DNA of 27,970 nucleotides from a virus, in IMG/VR virus record IMGVR_UViG_3300030099_006710, positions 1-27,970 of that record. One strand, written 5' to 3'. A program made the translations under genes and the position numbers. The notes below the pieces were generated by a model that did not search any database, was not told the DNA's origin, and was given only the letters and a program-made list of their open reading frames with translations. This document shows positions 10,911 through 19,957 of this stretch, piece by piece. The stretch's first letter is position 1, and every line of letters begins with the position of its first letter.

Positions 10911-13117
10911 GCTACGAACAAACATTAGTTAAAACAATAGAACCTATTAAACGTACGACTATAACTCGTATGAATAGGGGTAAAAAATGGAAATATGGAC
11001 ACAATAAAGAACATGATATCGTCGTTATCTCAAAAACTGGAAAAATTGGTGAAATACTTGAAATACAAGGCTTGCAAATTGGCCTGCCGTTGGAACCAGT
11101 GCAAGTGCAATTGCGATCCGAAAACAAATGGGTAAAACAAGACCAACCAAAAGAGCTTAGTAGATTAAAAAATATATTTGACTGGAGATCATATCCTGAA
11201 GAAGCAAAAGAGCAGTGGTATGATTATATAGACGAAGAGTTCAAACGAAGAGACGAAGGTTTTTGGTTTTATAATAATAACAAACCGACTTATATAACAG
11301 GTACACACTATATGTACTTGCAATGGAGCAAAATCGACGTAGGCGCACCAGATTTTAGAGAAGCAAATCGTTTGTTTTATATATTCTGGGAAGCTTGCAA
11401 GGCAGATAAAAGATGTTATGGCATGTGTTACCTTAAAAATCGTCGTTCTGGTTTTTCTTTCATGTCATCAGCTGAAACAGTTAATTTAGCCACTATATCA
11501 AGTGATAGTAGATATGGGATACTTTCTAAAACGGGTGCAGATGCTAAAAAAATGTTTACTGATAAAGTGGTACCTATTAGTATTAATTATCCTTTTTTCT
11601 TTAAGCCAATACAAGACGGTATGGACCGTCCTAAAACAGAACTAGCATATAGGGTTCCAGCTAGCAAGTTTACAAGAAAAAAAATTACAGCTAATGAAAA
11701 GCTAGAAGAAATAAAAGGCTTAGACACAACTATTGACTGGAAGAATACTGGTGATAATAGTTATGATGGTGAAAAATTAGCTTTATTAGTACACGATGAA
11801 AGTGGCAAATGGGAAAGACCTGATAATATATTAAACAACTGGAGAGTAACAAAAACTTGTTTAAGATTAGGTAGTAGAATTATAGGTAAATGTATGATGG
11901 GCTCAACTTCCAACGCCCTTGATAAAGGTGGAGATAACTTCAAAAAACTTTATAATGATTCAGATGTTACAAAAAGAAACCGTAATGGACAGACAAAGTC
12001 TGGCCTTTATTCTCTCTTTATCCCAATGGAATGGAACTACGAAGGCTTTATTGATGAATACGGAAGTCCAGTGTTTGATAGTCCGAGTGATGATGTCTTC
12101 GGACCAGATTCCGAGTTAATAGACTATGGTATAATAGATTATTGGAACAATGAAGTAGAAGGCTTAAAAAATGATCAAGATGCTTTAAATGAATTTTACC
12201 GCCAGTTTCCAAGAACTGAAGAGCATGCTTTTAGAGATGAGACTAAAAATTCTATTTTTAATCTTGTTAAAATATACGAGCAAATTGATTATAACGACGG
12301 TATTAAACCAATAATAAGTAAAGGTAATTTTCAATGGGTTAATGGTATAAAAGATACTCAAGTTATATTTTATCCAGACTCAAAAGGTAGATTTAATATT
12401 AGTTGGACACCACCTCAACATTTGCAAAATAAAATAATACTTAAAAATGGTATTAAATATCCAGCCAACGAACACGTGGGCGCTTTTGGTTGTGATAGTT
12501 ACGATATTAGCGGGACTGTAGACGGTAAAGGATCTAAAGGAGCTTTACATGGATTAACTAAATTTAGCATGGAAGACGCTCCTCCAAATCACTTTTTTTT
12601 AGAGTATATAGCTCGACCTCAAACGGCTGAAATATTTTTTGAAGATGTTTTAATGGCATTAGTTTTTTATGGCATGCCTTTATTAGCAGAAAATAATAAA
12701 CCAAGATTATTATATTATTTAAGACGTAGAGGCTATAGAGGTTATAGCATGAATAGACCTGATAAATCTTGGAACAAGCTATCAACAACAGAAAAAGAAA
12801 TAGGTGGTATACCAAACACAAGTGAAGATATAAAGCAAGCTCACGCAGCTGCAATTGAAATGTATATACAAAATCATGTGGGTATTATTAAAGAAAATAC
12901 ATATGGTAATATATATTTTAACGAAACATTAAATGATTGGAGTAGGTTTGATATAAATAAACGTACAAAGTTTGACGCGGCTATTAGTAGTGGTTTAGCT
13001 ATTATGGCGTGTAATAGAAGTTTATATGCTCCAAATGCAAATATAGAAAAACCAAAATTAAACATAAACATATCCAGGTATACTAACACTGGTTATAATT
13101 CAAAAATAATAAAGTAA
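10907..13117 (+). CDS. terL: terminase large subunit, 736 aa
   Basis: Two-domain packaging motor. The ATPase part (about 90-470) has a deviant Walker A at 177-184, KNRRSGFS, in which the usual lysine position is replaced and Lys/Arg lie at the start of the loop, as in lambda-type TerL (KSARVGYS). Walker B with catalytic Glu is ALLVHDE (292-298), and MGSTSN (331-336) is the likely coupling motif. The RNase H-like nuclease part (about 520-710) shows FGCD (Asp530), PLLAENN (Glu595) and TKFDAAISSG (Asp690) as the acidic metal-binding triad. The N-terminal 90 residues are an extra basic domain. It cuts and pumps DNA through the portal encoded 3 nt downstream. The length is on the long side for the family. 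Confidence 0.93.
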   Translation: MSYEQTLVKTIEPIKRTTITRMNRGKKWKYGHNKEHDIVVISKTGKIGEILEIQGLQIGLPLEPVQVQLRSENKWVKQDQPKELSRLKNIFDWRSYPEEAKEQWYDYIDEEFKRRDEGFWFYNNNKPTYITGTHYMYLQWSKIDVGAPDFREANRLFYIFWEACKADKRCYGMCYLKNRRSGFSFMSSAETVNLATISSDSRYGILSKTGADAKKMFTDKVVPISINYPFFFKPIQDGMDRPKTELAYRVPASKFTRKKITANEKLEEIKGLDTTIDWKNTGDNSYDGEKLALLVHDESGKWERPDNILNNWRVTKTCLRLGSRIIGKCMMGSTSNALDKGGDNFKKLYNDSDVTKRNRNGQTKSGLYSLFIPMEWNYEGFIDEYGSPVFDSPSDDVFGPDSELIDYGIIDYWNNEVEGLKNDQDALNEFYRQFPRTEEHAFRDETKNSIFNLVKIYEQIDYNDGIKPIISKGNFQWVNGIKDTQVIFYPDSKGRFNISWTPPQHLQNKIILKNGIKYPANEHVGAFGCDSYDISGTVDGKGSKGALHGLTKFSMEDAPPNHFFLEYIARPQTAEIFFEDVLMALVFYGMPLLAENNKPRLLYYLRRRGYRGYSMNRPDKSWNKLSTTEKEIGGIPNTSEDIKQAHAAAIEMYIQNHVGIIKENTYGNIYFNETLNDWSRFDINKRTKFDAAISSGLAIMACNRSLYAPNANIEKPKLNINISRYTNTGYNSKIIK

Positions 13118-13120
13118 AGT

Positions 13121-15550
13121 ATGGCAGAGTCTGTTATAAAAAGTTATTTCCCTAGTCAAGTTGTAAGTGATGCTGAAAAGCTTAGCTATGATTATGGTTT
13201 AAAAATTGCAAAAGCTATAGAACAAGAATGGTTTTATAATGATAAATTTCAAACTAGATACGCGGCAAATAAAAATAATTTTCATGATTTAAGATTATAT
13301 GCTAGAGGAGAACAATCAATACAAAAATACAAAGATGAGTTATCTATAAATGGTGATTTATCATATCTTAATTTAGACTGGACACCTATACCAATAATAT
13401 CAAAATTTGTAGATATTGTAGTTAATGGTATGTCTGATAGAATGTATGATATAAAAGCTTTTTCTCAAGATCCTTTTGGTGTAAATAAAAGGACACAATA
13501 TATGCAGTCTATTATTGATGACATGCGAACAAAAGAGCTTAATGAATTTGCACAAGAATCTTTTGGAATACAACTATCAACTAACGAACCAGAAACTCTT
13601 CCATACTCAATGGACGAATTACAATTGCACATGCAGCTAAACTATAAGCAAGCTGTAGAAATAGCAGAAGAACAAGCTATTGATACTTTGTTAAATGGTA
13701 GTAATTATGATTTAATACAAAAAAGATTTTATTATGATTTAACAGTTTTAGGTATAGGTGCTACAAAAACTACTTTTAACACTTCAGAAGGTGTTAAAGT
13801 AGAATACGTTGATCCTGCAGATTTAATTTATTCTTATACAGAATCACCTTATTTTGAAGATATATATTACGTTGGTGAAGTAAAAGCGATACCAGTAAAT
13901 GAACTAGTAAAACAGTTTCCTTTTTTAGAAAATGAAGATTTAGAAGAAATAGTAAAAAACAGTAACTATCATTTACGAAATTACAACCAAGGTTATACTC
14001 ATTATAGAGAAATAGATAATAACAAAGTTCATGTTTTATATTTTAATTATAAAACTTATATGAACGAAGTGTATAAAATAAAAGAAACAGGTAGTGGCGC
14101 AGAAAAAGTAATACCTAAAGATGATAATTTTAATCCACCAGAAAACAAAGAAGGAAGCTTTGGTAGATTACAAAGAAATATAGAGGTTTTATATGAAGGG
14201 GCTTTAGTTCTAGGTACAAACAAGCTTTTAATGTGGGAAATGGCTGAAAACATGATGCGACCTAAAAGTGATTATACTAAAGTAAAAATGAATTATTCTA
14301 TTGTTGCACCTAGAATGTACAAAGGAAAAATAGAAAGTTTAGTTAGTAGAATAACAGGTTTTGCTGATATGATACAACTTACGCATTTAAAGCTGCAACA
14401 AGTAATGTCGCGTATGATACCAGATGGTGTGTATATGGATGCTGATGGTTTAGCTGAAATTGATCTAGGTAATGGAACTAATTATAATCCTCAAGAAGCT
14501 TTAAATATGTTTTTTCAAACAGGTAGTGTAATTGGTAGAAGTTTCACTAGTGATGGTAATATGAATCCTGGAAAAGTACCTATACAAGAAATAACTTCTG
14601 GTTCAGGTGGTGCCAAAATACAAGCGCTTATAACTAATTATAATTATTATCTTCAAATGATAAGAGATGTAACCGGTCTTAATGAAGCTAGAGATGGTAG
14701 TACGCCTGATAAAAATGCTTTAGTTGGCGTTCAAAAATTAGCAGCGGCAAATTCTAACACAGCAACTAGACATATATTACAGTCTGGTTTATACTTAACA
14801 GCTGAAACAGCAGAAAAACTTTCACTTAGAATATCTGACATTATAGAGTACTCACCAACTAAAGATGCGTTTATACAAGCTATTGGCGTTCATAACGTGG
14901 CGACTCTTGAAGAAATGTCAGACTTGCATTTATATGATTTTGGTATATTTATTGAGTTATCACCAGATGAAGAAGAAAAAGCAATATTAGAAAATAATAT
15001 ACAAGTTTCTTTAGCTCAACAAGGAATAGAACTAGAAGACGCTATAGACATTAGAGAAATAAAAAATCTAAAACTTGCTAATCAAATGCTTAAGTTACGT
15101 AGACAACGTAAAATAGAGCGTGATCAATTAATGCAACAGCAAAACATACAAGCGCAGGCACAAGCTAACGCGCAGTCTCAACAGGTTGCTGCTCAAGCTG
15201 AAATACAGAAAAACCAAGCAAACGCGCAAGTTCAAGCGCAGTTAGAGCAAGTAAAAGCACAACTTGAATCTGCTAAAATGCAACAAGAAGTTCAGTACAA
15301 AAAAGAATTAATGCAGCTAGAATACCAAATGAATATGAATTTGAAAGGTATGGAAGTTCAAGGATTAAAAAACAGAGAAAAAGAAAAAGAAGATCGTAAA
15401 GACGAAAGAACTAGAATACAAGCTAGTCAACAATCAGAGCTGATTGAGCAAAGAAAAAATAATCAACCAGCTAAAAAGTTTGAATCTTCAGGTAATGATA
15501 TACTAGGAGGTAGATCAGTAGTTGATATGTCTGGTTTTACACCTAGATAA
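13121..15550 (+). CDS. portal protein with long Gln-rich C-terminal coiled coil, 809 aa
   Basis: Forms the dodecameric ring at the capsid vertex through which DNA is pumped. Evidence is position directly after terL, size, and portal-like features: an N-terminal alpha/beta part with FVDIVVNGMSDRMYD (about 95-115), a central part with AVEIAEEQAIDTLL and LTVLGIGATKT, the probable stem/crown region ITGFADMIQLTHLKLQQVMS (about 410-430), and RDVTGLNEARDGSTPD (517-532), a motif found in many portals. From about residue 650 the chain is Gln/Ala-rich (AQAQANAQSQQVAAQ...) then Glu/Lys/Arg-rich, probably a long coiled coil reaching into the capsid, like a barrel. The C-terminus ends GGRSVVDMSGFTPR. Confidence 0.87.
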   Translation: MAESVIKSYFPSQVVSDAEKLSYDYGLKIAKAIEQEWFYNDKFQTRYAANKNNFHDLRLYARGEQSIQKYKDELSINGDLSYLNLDWTPIPIISKFVDIVVNGMSDRMYDIKAFSQDPFGVNKRTQYMQSIIDDMRTKELNEFAQESFGIQLSTNEPETLPYSMDELQLHMQLNYKQAVEIAEEQAIDTLLNGSNYDLIQKRFYYDLTVLGIGATKTTFNTSEGVKVEYVDPADLIYSYTESPYFEDIYYVGEVKAIPVNELVKQFPFLENEDLEEIVKNSNYHLRNYNQGYTHYREIDNNKVHVLYFNYKTYMNEVYKIKETGSGAEKVIPKDDNFNPPENKEGSFGRLQRNIEVLYEGALVLGTNKLLMWEMAENMMRPKSDYTKVKMNYSIVAPRMYKGKIESLVSRITGFADMIQLTHLKLQQVMSRMIPDGVYMDADGLAEIDLGNGTNYNPQEALNMFFQTGSVIGRSFTSDGNMNPGKVPIQEITSGSGGAKIQALITNYNYYLQMIRDVTGLNEARDGSTPDKNALVGVQKLAAANSNTATRHILQSGLYLTAETAEKLSLRISDIIEYSPTKDAFIQAIGVHNVATLEEMSDLHLYDFGIFIELSPDEEEKAILENNIQVSLAQQGIELEDAIDIREIKNLKLANQMLKLRRQRKIERDQLMQQQNIQAQAQANAQSQQVAAQAEIQKNQANAQVQAQLEQVKAQLESAKMQQEVQYKKELMQLEYQMNMNLKGMEVQGLKNREKEKEDRKDERTRIQASQQSELIEQRKNNQPAKKFESSGNDILGGRSVVDMSGFTPR

Positions 15551-15580
15551 ACAATTTTATTAATTATATAATATTTTATT

Positions 15581-16789
15581 ATGGCAAAAAAGAAAAAACA
15601 AGAAACAGCTGAAAAGGCTGTTGAGAAAGTAGACAAAAAGGTAGACGATACTGTTACTAAAGTAGATCTTGAAAAGTTTGAAATTAAAGAAGAAGACAAT
15701 GTAACTAAAGTTGATTTAAATAAAAAACCAGAAAATGAAACCACAGAAAAAACTGAAAAAGATAACGTTGACGACACAGGAGTGGTTGAACTCGTTGAAG
15801 ACACCTCTACCGATAAAGAACAAAAAGAAGTACAACAGGAAGAAAAAACACAAGAACCACCAGTTATAGAAGAAATAAAAAATGAGAAGGTAGAAGAAAA
15901 AGTAGAACAATTAGTAGATGAAGCTGAAGAAGCAATTGCTGAATCTATTGAAACTGGAAAAAAACTACCAGAAAACATTCAAAAACTAATGGATTTTATG
16001 GAAGAAACCGGTGGTGATATAAACGATTATGTAAAGCTTAATCAAGATTATTCTAAACTAGATAATTTAGCTTTATTAAGAGAATATTATCAACAAACAA
16101 AACCTCATTTAGACTCAGAAGAAATTGATTTTTTAATGGAAGATGAGTTTTCTTATGATGAAGAAGAAGATGAGGCTAGAGATATAAGAAGAAAAAAATT
16201 AGCGTTAAAAGAGCAAGTTGCCAGCGCTAAAGCCTATCTGGACGGGCAAAAGTCCAAATACTATGAAGAAATTAAAGCCGGGTCAAAGTTGACCAATGAG
16301 CAACAAAAAGCTATTGATTTCTTTAATAGATACAACAAAGAATCTAAAGAACAGGAAACATTAGTAAAACAACAAACACGTACTTTTTTAAACAAAACCA
16401 ATCAGTTATTTAATAAAAATTTTAAAGGTTTTGAATATAACGTTGGTGATAAAAAGTATAGATTTAATGTTAAAGATGTAGATACAACAAAAACAAATCA
16501 GAGCGATATTAATAATTTTGTCAAGAAGTTCTTGAACGAAAAAAATGAAATGCAAGATGCTGCTGGTTACCACAAAGGTTTGTTTACAGCTATGAATGCT
16601 GATGCTATTGCTAAACATTTTTATGAGCAAGGTAAAGCTGACGCTATGAAAGATAGTGTAGCTAAATCTAAAAATGTTAATATGAACCCTAGACAAAGCT
16701 ATGGGCAAATTGAAACAGGTGGAATAAAAGTTAGAGCACTAGGTGATAGTTCTTCAGATTTTAAATTTAAAATTAAAAACAAAAAATAA
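15581..16789 (+). CDS. putative scaffolding protein, acidic, 402 aa
   Basis: Lies between portal and major capsid genes, the usual place for the internal scaffold that shapes the procapsid. Residues 1-150 are a low-complexity Glu/Lys/Asp/Val/Thr stretch, probably disordered, with VTKVDL at 25-30 and 41-46. The rest is mainly charged helices (IRRKKLALKEQVASAKAYLD, about 205-225), and a basic C-terminus (FKFKIKNKK) could bind the capsid shell. A short patch near 16215-16300 uses more GC-rich codons than its surroundings, perhaps an exchanged segment. No protease domain is visible. The minus-strand frame over residues 1-130 is a Ser-rich shadow. Confidence 0.65.
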   Translation: MAKKKKQETAEKAVEKVDKKVDDTVTKVDLEKFEIKEEDNVTKVDLNKKPENETTEKTEKDNVDDTGVVELVEDTSTDKEQKEVQQEEKTQEPPVIEEIKNEKVEEKVEQLVDEAEEAIAESIETGKKLPENIQKLMDFMEETGGDINDYVKLNQDYSKLDNLALLREYYQQTKPHLDSEEIDFLMEDEFSYDEEEDEARDIRRKKLALKEQVASAKAYLDGQKSKYYEEIKAGSKLTNEQQKAIDFFNRYNKESKEQETLVKQQTRTFLNKTNQLFNKNFKGFEYNVGDKKYRFNVKDVDTTKTNQSDINNFVKKFLNEKNEMQDAAGYHKGLFTAMNADAIAKHFYEQGKADAMKDSVAKSKNVNMNPRQSYGQIETGGIKVRALGDSSSDFKFKIKNKK

Positions 16790-16809
16790 CAATTTAAAAT
16801 TACAAAATT

Positions 16810-18306
16810 ATGGCAATTTCAAATCCAGGTCCTGGTCATTCTGGGACCGCAGGTAGTTTAAATAGCGTGCCAGCTCCACAAAAAGCGACGTTATCTTCAA
16901 ACTACATAGATTTTACTGCGACAGCCACTGCTGGTTGGGCGCAACAATACCTGCCTGACTTAATGGAAAAAGAAGCTGAGGTTTTCGGAAACAGAACTAT
17001 CTCAGGTTTTTTATCTCAAGTTGGTGCAGAAGAAGCAATGACTTCTGATCAAGTTGTTTGGTCAGAGCAAGGTAGATTACATTTATCTTATACTGGTACT
17101 GTAAACAATACTACTGGTGTTTTTTCTATAAGTAATGATATAGATGGAAACTCTGTTGGTACTGACGCTCACGGTGTTAGAATTAACGACATGGTAATTG
17201 TAGCAACTACTGAAGGTGCAATTAAATGTTTAGTTACAGCTGTATCTAACAATGATGTTACTTGTAAGCCTTATGAAGTAGAAAATATTGACGATGCTAC
17301 TGCTTTTGGTACTGGTACTTCAAACGCGGCTACACTATTAGTTTTCGGTTCTGAATTTGGTAAAGGTACTAACGATCAAGGTGGTACTGCTTCTTCAACT
17401 GATGGTTATGGTAATGTAGAGCCTCAGTTCACTTCTTTTACTAACAAACCAATAATCTTAAAAGATTACTATGAAGTTTCAGGTTCTGATACTTCTGCTA
17501 TTGGTTGGGTAGAAATATCTGGAGAAGCTGGACAGTCTGGTTACTTATGGTATTTAAAAGCTGAAGGAGAAACAAGATCTAGATTTTCTGACTACGTAGA
17601 AATGTCTATGTTAGAAGGTGTTTTAGGTGTTGCTGGTTCTTCTACTGCTGATGGTACTGTTAACGGTGCTGGTAATGCTTTTGGTACTGAAGGTTTATTT
17701 GCAGCTATACAAACTAGAGGTAATGTTACTACTGGTATTACTGGTGTTAACGCTGCTACTGATTTAGCTGAGTTTGATGCTATTTTAGCTGAGTTTGACA
17801 AGCAAGGTGCTATTGAAGAATACATGATGTTTGTTAACAGATCTACTAGTTTAGCTATTGACGATATGTTAGCTTCAATGAACTCTTATGGAGCTGGTGG
17901 TACATCTTATGGTGTATTCAACAACTCTGAAGACATGGCACTTAACTTAGGTTTTTCTGGATTCAGAAGAGGTTCTTATGACTTCTATAAATCTGACTTT
18001 AGATACTTAAACGATAGAGCTACTAGAGGTGGTATTAATGACAGAAACACTACTGATCCAATCAGAGGTGTCATGATTCCAGCTGGTACATCTACTGTTT
18101 ATGACCAAGTTATGGGTAAAAACATGAGACGTCCTTTCTTACACGTACGTTACAGAGCTTCACAAACTGATGATCGAAGAATGAAAACTTGGATTACTGG
18201 TTCTGTTGGCGCTGCTACTACTGGGTTAGACGTTATGCAAGTTCACTACTTGTCTGAAAGATGTTTAATTACTCAAGGTGCTAACAACTTTATGTTGTTG
18301 CAATAA
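16810..18306 (+). CDS. major capsid protein, 498 aa
   Basis: The building block of the head, presumably HK97-fold. Support comes from location after portal and scaffold, size, a Gly/Ser/Thr/Ala-rich beta composition, and strongly biased codons (GGT, GCT, ACT, TCT), the most extreme in the window. An intrinsic terminator follows directly. The N-terminus (residues 1-35, PGPGHSGTAGSLNSVPAPQK) looks flexible, as an N-arm. Then comes a helix (WAQQYLPDLMEKEAEVFG) and a beta region with VVWSEQGRLHLSY. RSRFSDYVEMSMLEGVLGVAG (about 256-276) could be the long spine helix. The start follows aaaattacaaaattATG with no SD. Confidence 0.86.
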   Translation: MAISNPGPGHSGTAGSLNSVPAPQKATLSSNYIDFTATATAGWAQQYLPDLMEKEAEVFGNRTISGFLSQVGAEEAMTSDQVVWSEQGRLHLSYTGTVNNTTGVFSISNDIDGNSVGTDAHGVRINDMVIVATTEGAIKCLVTAVSNNDVTCKPYEVENIDDATAFGTGTSNAATLLVFGSEFGKGTNDQGGTASSTDGYGNVEPQFTSFTNKPIILKDYYEVSGSDTSAIGWVEISGEAGQSGYLWYLKAEGETRSRFSDYVEMSMLEGVLGVAGSSTADGTVNGAGNAFGTEGLFAAIQTRGNVTTGITGVNAATDLAEFDAILAEFDKQGAIEEYMMFVNRSTSLAIDDMLASMNSYGAGGTSYGVFNNSEDMALNLGFSGFRRGSYDFYKSDFRYLNDRATRGGINDRNTTDPIRGVMIPAGTSTVYDQVMGKNMRRPFLHVRYRASQTDDRRMKTWITGSVGAATTGLDVMQVHYLSERCLITQGANNFMLLQ

Positions 18307-18313
18307 CAGTTTT

Positions 18314-18343
18314 AAAAGACCGGGGCTTCGGCTCCGGCCTTTT
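18314..18343 (+). terminator. intrinsic terminator after the major capsid gene
   Basis: CCGGGGC (18320-18326) pairs with GCTCCGG (18331-18337) around a UUCG tetraloop, extended after one mismatch by AAAAG/CTTTT. It is followed by TTTTATTTTATT. It starts 8 nt after the capsid stop. The stem is notably GC-rich for this genome and should release or stabilise the capsid mRNA, with readthrough to downstream genes. Confidence 0.88.
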
Positions 18344-18372
18344 ATTTTATTAATTTTATTATATATTATATT

Positions 18373-19215
18373 ATGGCAAAGAAAAAAGAAACAAAAGAAA
18401 TTATGGAGGAAACTCCAGAAATAGTTGAAACTCCAGTAGTTGAAACTAAAAAAACAAAAAGAGTTGAGCCAAAAGGTAAAATCTCTAATGATGGTTGGGA
18501 AATTAAAGATAGAACTTATTTTTTAAAAGGAGGTAAAAAACCTTTATCATATTCTATTAGATCATCTAGTATATATTGGTTTGATGAAGAAAAAGGTCAT
18601 GAAAGAGAATTAAAATACACATCTAATCAAAAAACTCCATTTGTTGATGAGATGATTGGTGATCAAAGATTAGAGCATATAGTATTTAGAAACGGTGTTT
18701 TATTAGTACCTAGAAATAAAACAGTTTTACAAAAATTACTTTCTCTTTACCATCCTCATAGAAACAAATTATATATTGAGTTTGAACCAGAAAAAACTGC
18801 TGCTAGCGATATACAAATATTAGAATTAGAAGCAGACGCTATTTTAGCTGCTAGAAATATGGATATTGATATGGCAGAAGCTATTATGCGTGTAGAGCAC
18901 GGTTCTAACGTGTCTAAGATGAGTTCTAAGGAGATAAAAAGAGATTTACTAGTATTTGCTAGAAACAATCCTATTTTGTTTTTAGAATTAGCTACTGATG
19001 ATAATGTTCAACTTAGAAACTTTGGTATCAAAGCAACTGAACTTGGGATTATTAAATTATCGCAAGATCAAAGAAACTTTTTATGGGGTTCTAACGATAG
19101 AAAGATAATGACGGTACCATTTGACGAGCATCCATATACTGCTTTAGCGCATTGGTTTAAAACTGATGAAGGTATGGAAATATACACAAATATAGAAAAA
19201 AGATTAAATAATTAA
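18373..19215 (+). CDS. hypothetical head/neck-region protein, 280 aa
   Basis: The N-terminal 40 residues are charged and disordered (EETPEIVETPVVETKKTK). A compact domain follows (about 40-140), with ISNDGWEIKDRTYFLKGG, SIYWFDEEKGHERELKY, and RNGVLLVPRNKTVLQKLLSL at its end. The C-terminal half is helical (LELEADAILAARNMDIDMAE, KEIKRDLLVFARNNPILFLE). It sits between the capsid gene and the first connector gene, so it may be a head-associated or neck protein, but I do not recognise the family. It follows the capsid terminator by 30 nt and is followed by a hairpin. Confidence 0.65.
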   Translation: MAKKKETKEIMEETPEIVETPVVETKKTKRVEPKGKISNDGWEIKDRTYFLKGGKKPLSYSIRSSSIYWFDEEKGHERELKYTSNQKTPFVDEMIGDQRLEHIVFRNGVLLVPRNKTVLQKLLSLYHPHRNKLYIEFEPEKTAASDIQILELEADAILAARNMDIDMAEAIMRVEHGSNVSKMSSKEIKRDLLVFARNNPILFLELATDDNVQLRNFGIKATELGIIKLSQDQRNFLWGSNDRKIMTVPFDEHPYTALAHWFKTDEGMEIYTNIEKRLNN

Positions 19216-19221
19216 TCAAAC

Positions 19222-19260
19222 TGTAGGAGTAATCGCCCTACTGGGCGATTGCTTACTACA
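19222..19260 (+). repeat. hairpin between the 280-aa gene and the first connector gene
   Basis: AATCGCCC (19231-19238) pairs perfectly with GGGCGATT (19243-19250) across a TACT loop. After an internal loop, TGTAG/CTACA (19222-19226 with 19256-19260) closes it. It is followed by ATAAAAAAT rather than T-residues, so it is not a canonical terminator on this strand. It may be an mRNA-end stabiliser or processing site. Confidence 0.6.
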
Positions 19261-19273
19261 ATAAAAAATAACT

Positions 19274-19954
19274 ATGGTAAATATAGATACAGTATATCAA
19301 AGAGTTTTAGCTATAGCTAATAAAGAGCAAAGAGGATATATAACGCCACAAGAATTTAATTTATTTGCTAATCAAGCTCAAACGGATATTTTTGAGCAAT
19401 ATTTTTATGATTTACAGCAATATGCTAGAATACCAGAAGCTGGCACCGATTATTCTAGCCGTAAAGAATTACTTGACGATAAGTTAAGTATTTTTAAAGC
19501 AGCAACTACTATCACAGCTACAAGTTCTTCAGTAGCACTACCTTCAGACTTACATAAAATAGGATCAATTATAAATGCTACTAGAAAAGTAGAAATATTT
19601 AAAGTTCAAAAAAGCGAACTAATAAGAATATTAAACACGCCTTTGTCTAAACCTAGTATAGACAGACCTATATATATACTAGAATCAGACTCTATAACAA
19701 TATACCCAACTACTTCTGATGAAATACAAATAAACTATACAAGAAATCCTATAGCTGCAAATTGGGCGTATACAGTTGTTAATCAAAAGCCAATGTATAA
19801 CGCGTCTTCTGCTGTTAACTTTGAACTACATATTTCAGAACAGTCTAATTTAGTTTTTAAAATATTACAATTAGCTGGTATAAGTTTAGGTGGTGAATTA
19901 TATACTGTTGGATCTCAAGAAGAATTAAAAGAAATACAAAAACAAAAACAATAA
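19274..19954 (+). CDS. putative head-tail connector (adaptor) protein, 226 aa
   Basis: Begins MVNIDTVYQRVLAIANKEQRGYI, a helical start, then ITPQEFNLFANQAQTDIFEQYFYDLQQYAR (about 23-52). The middle has beta strands with Ile/Thr/Ser (ITATSSSVALPSDLHKIGSI) and DSITIYPTTSDEIQINYTRNP (about 139-159). The C-terminus is helical. The combination of a helical bundle with an inserted beta domain matches podoviral adaptors that sit below the portal. Its neighbours (the next connector, then the giant tail protein) support this. The start follows an A-rich leader after the hairpin. Confidence 0.6.
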   Translation: MVNIDTVYQRVLAIANKEQRGYITPQEFNLFANQAQTDIFEQYFYDLQQYARIPEAGTDYSSRKELLDDKLSIFKAATTITATSSSVALPSDLHKIGSIINATRKVEIFKVQKSELIRILNTPLSKPSIDRPIYILESDSITIYPTTSDEIQINYTRNPIAANWAYTVVNQKPMYNASSAVNFELHISEQSNLVFKILQLAGISLGGELYTVGSQEELKEIQKQKQ

Positions 19955-19957
19955 TAA

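Noticed and set aside
15463-15978. 171-aa Ser-rich minus-strand frame
   Set aside because: It is the complement of the Glu/Lys/Gln-rich scaffold N-terminus. Poly-Ser/Phe/Thr composition is a typical shadow of such repeats.
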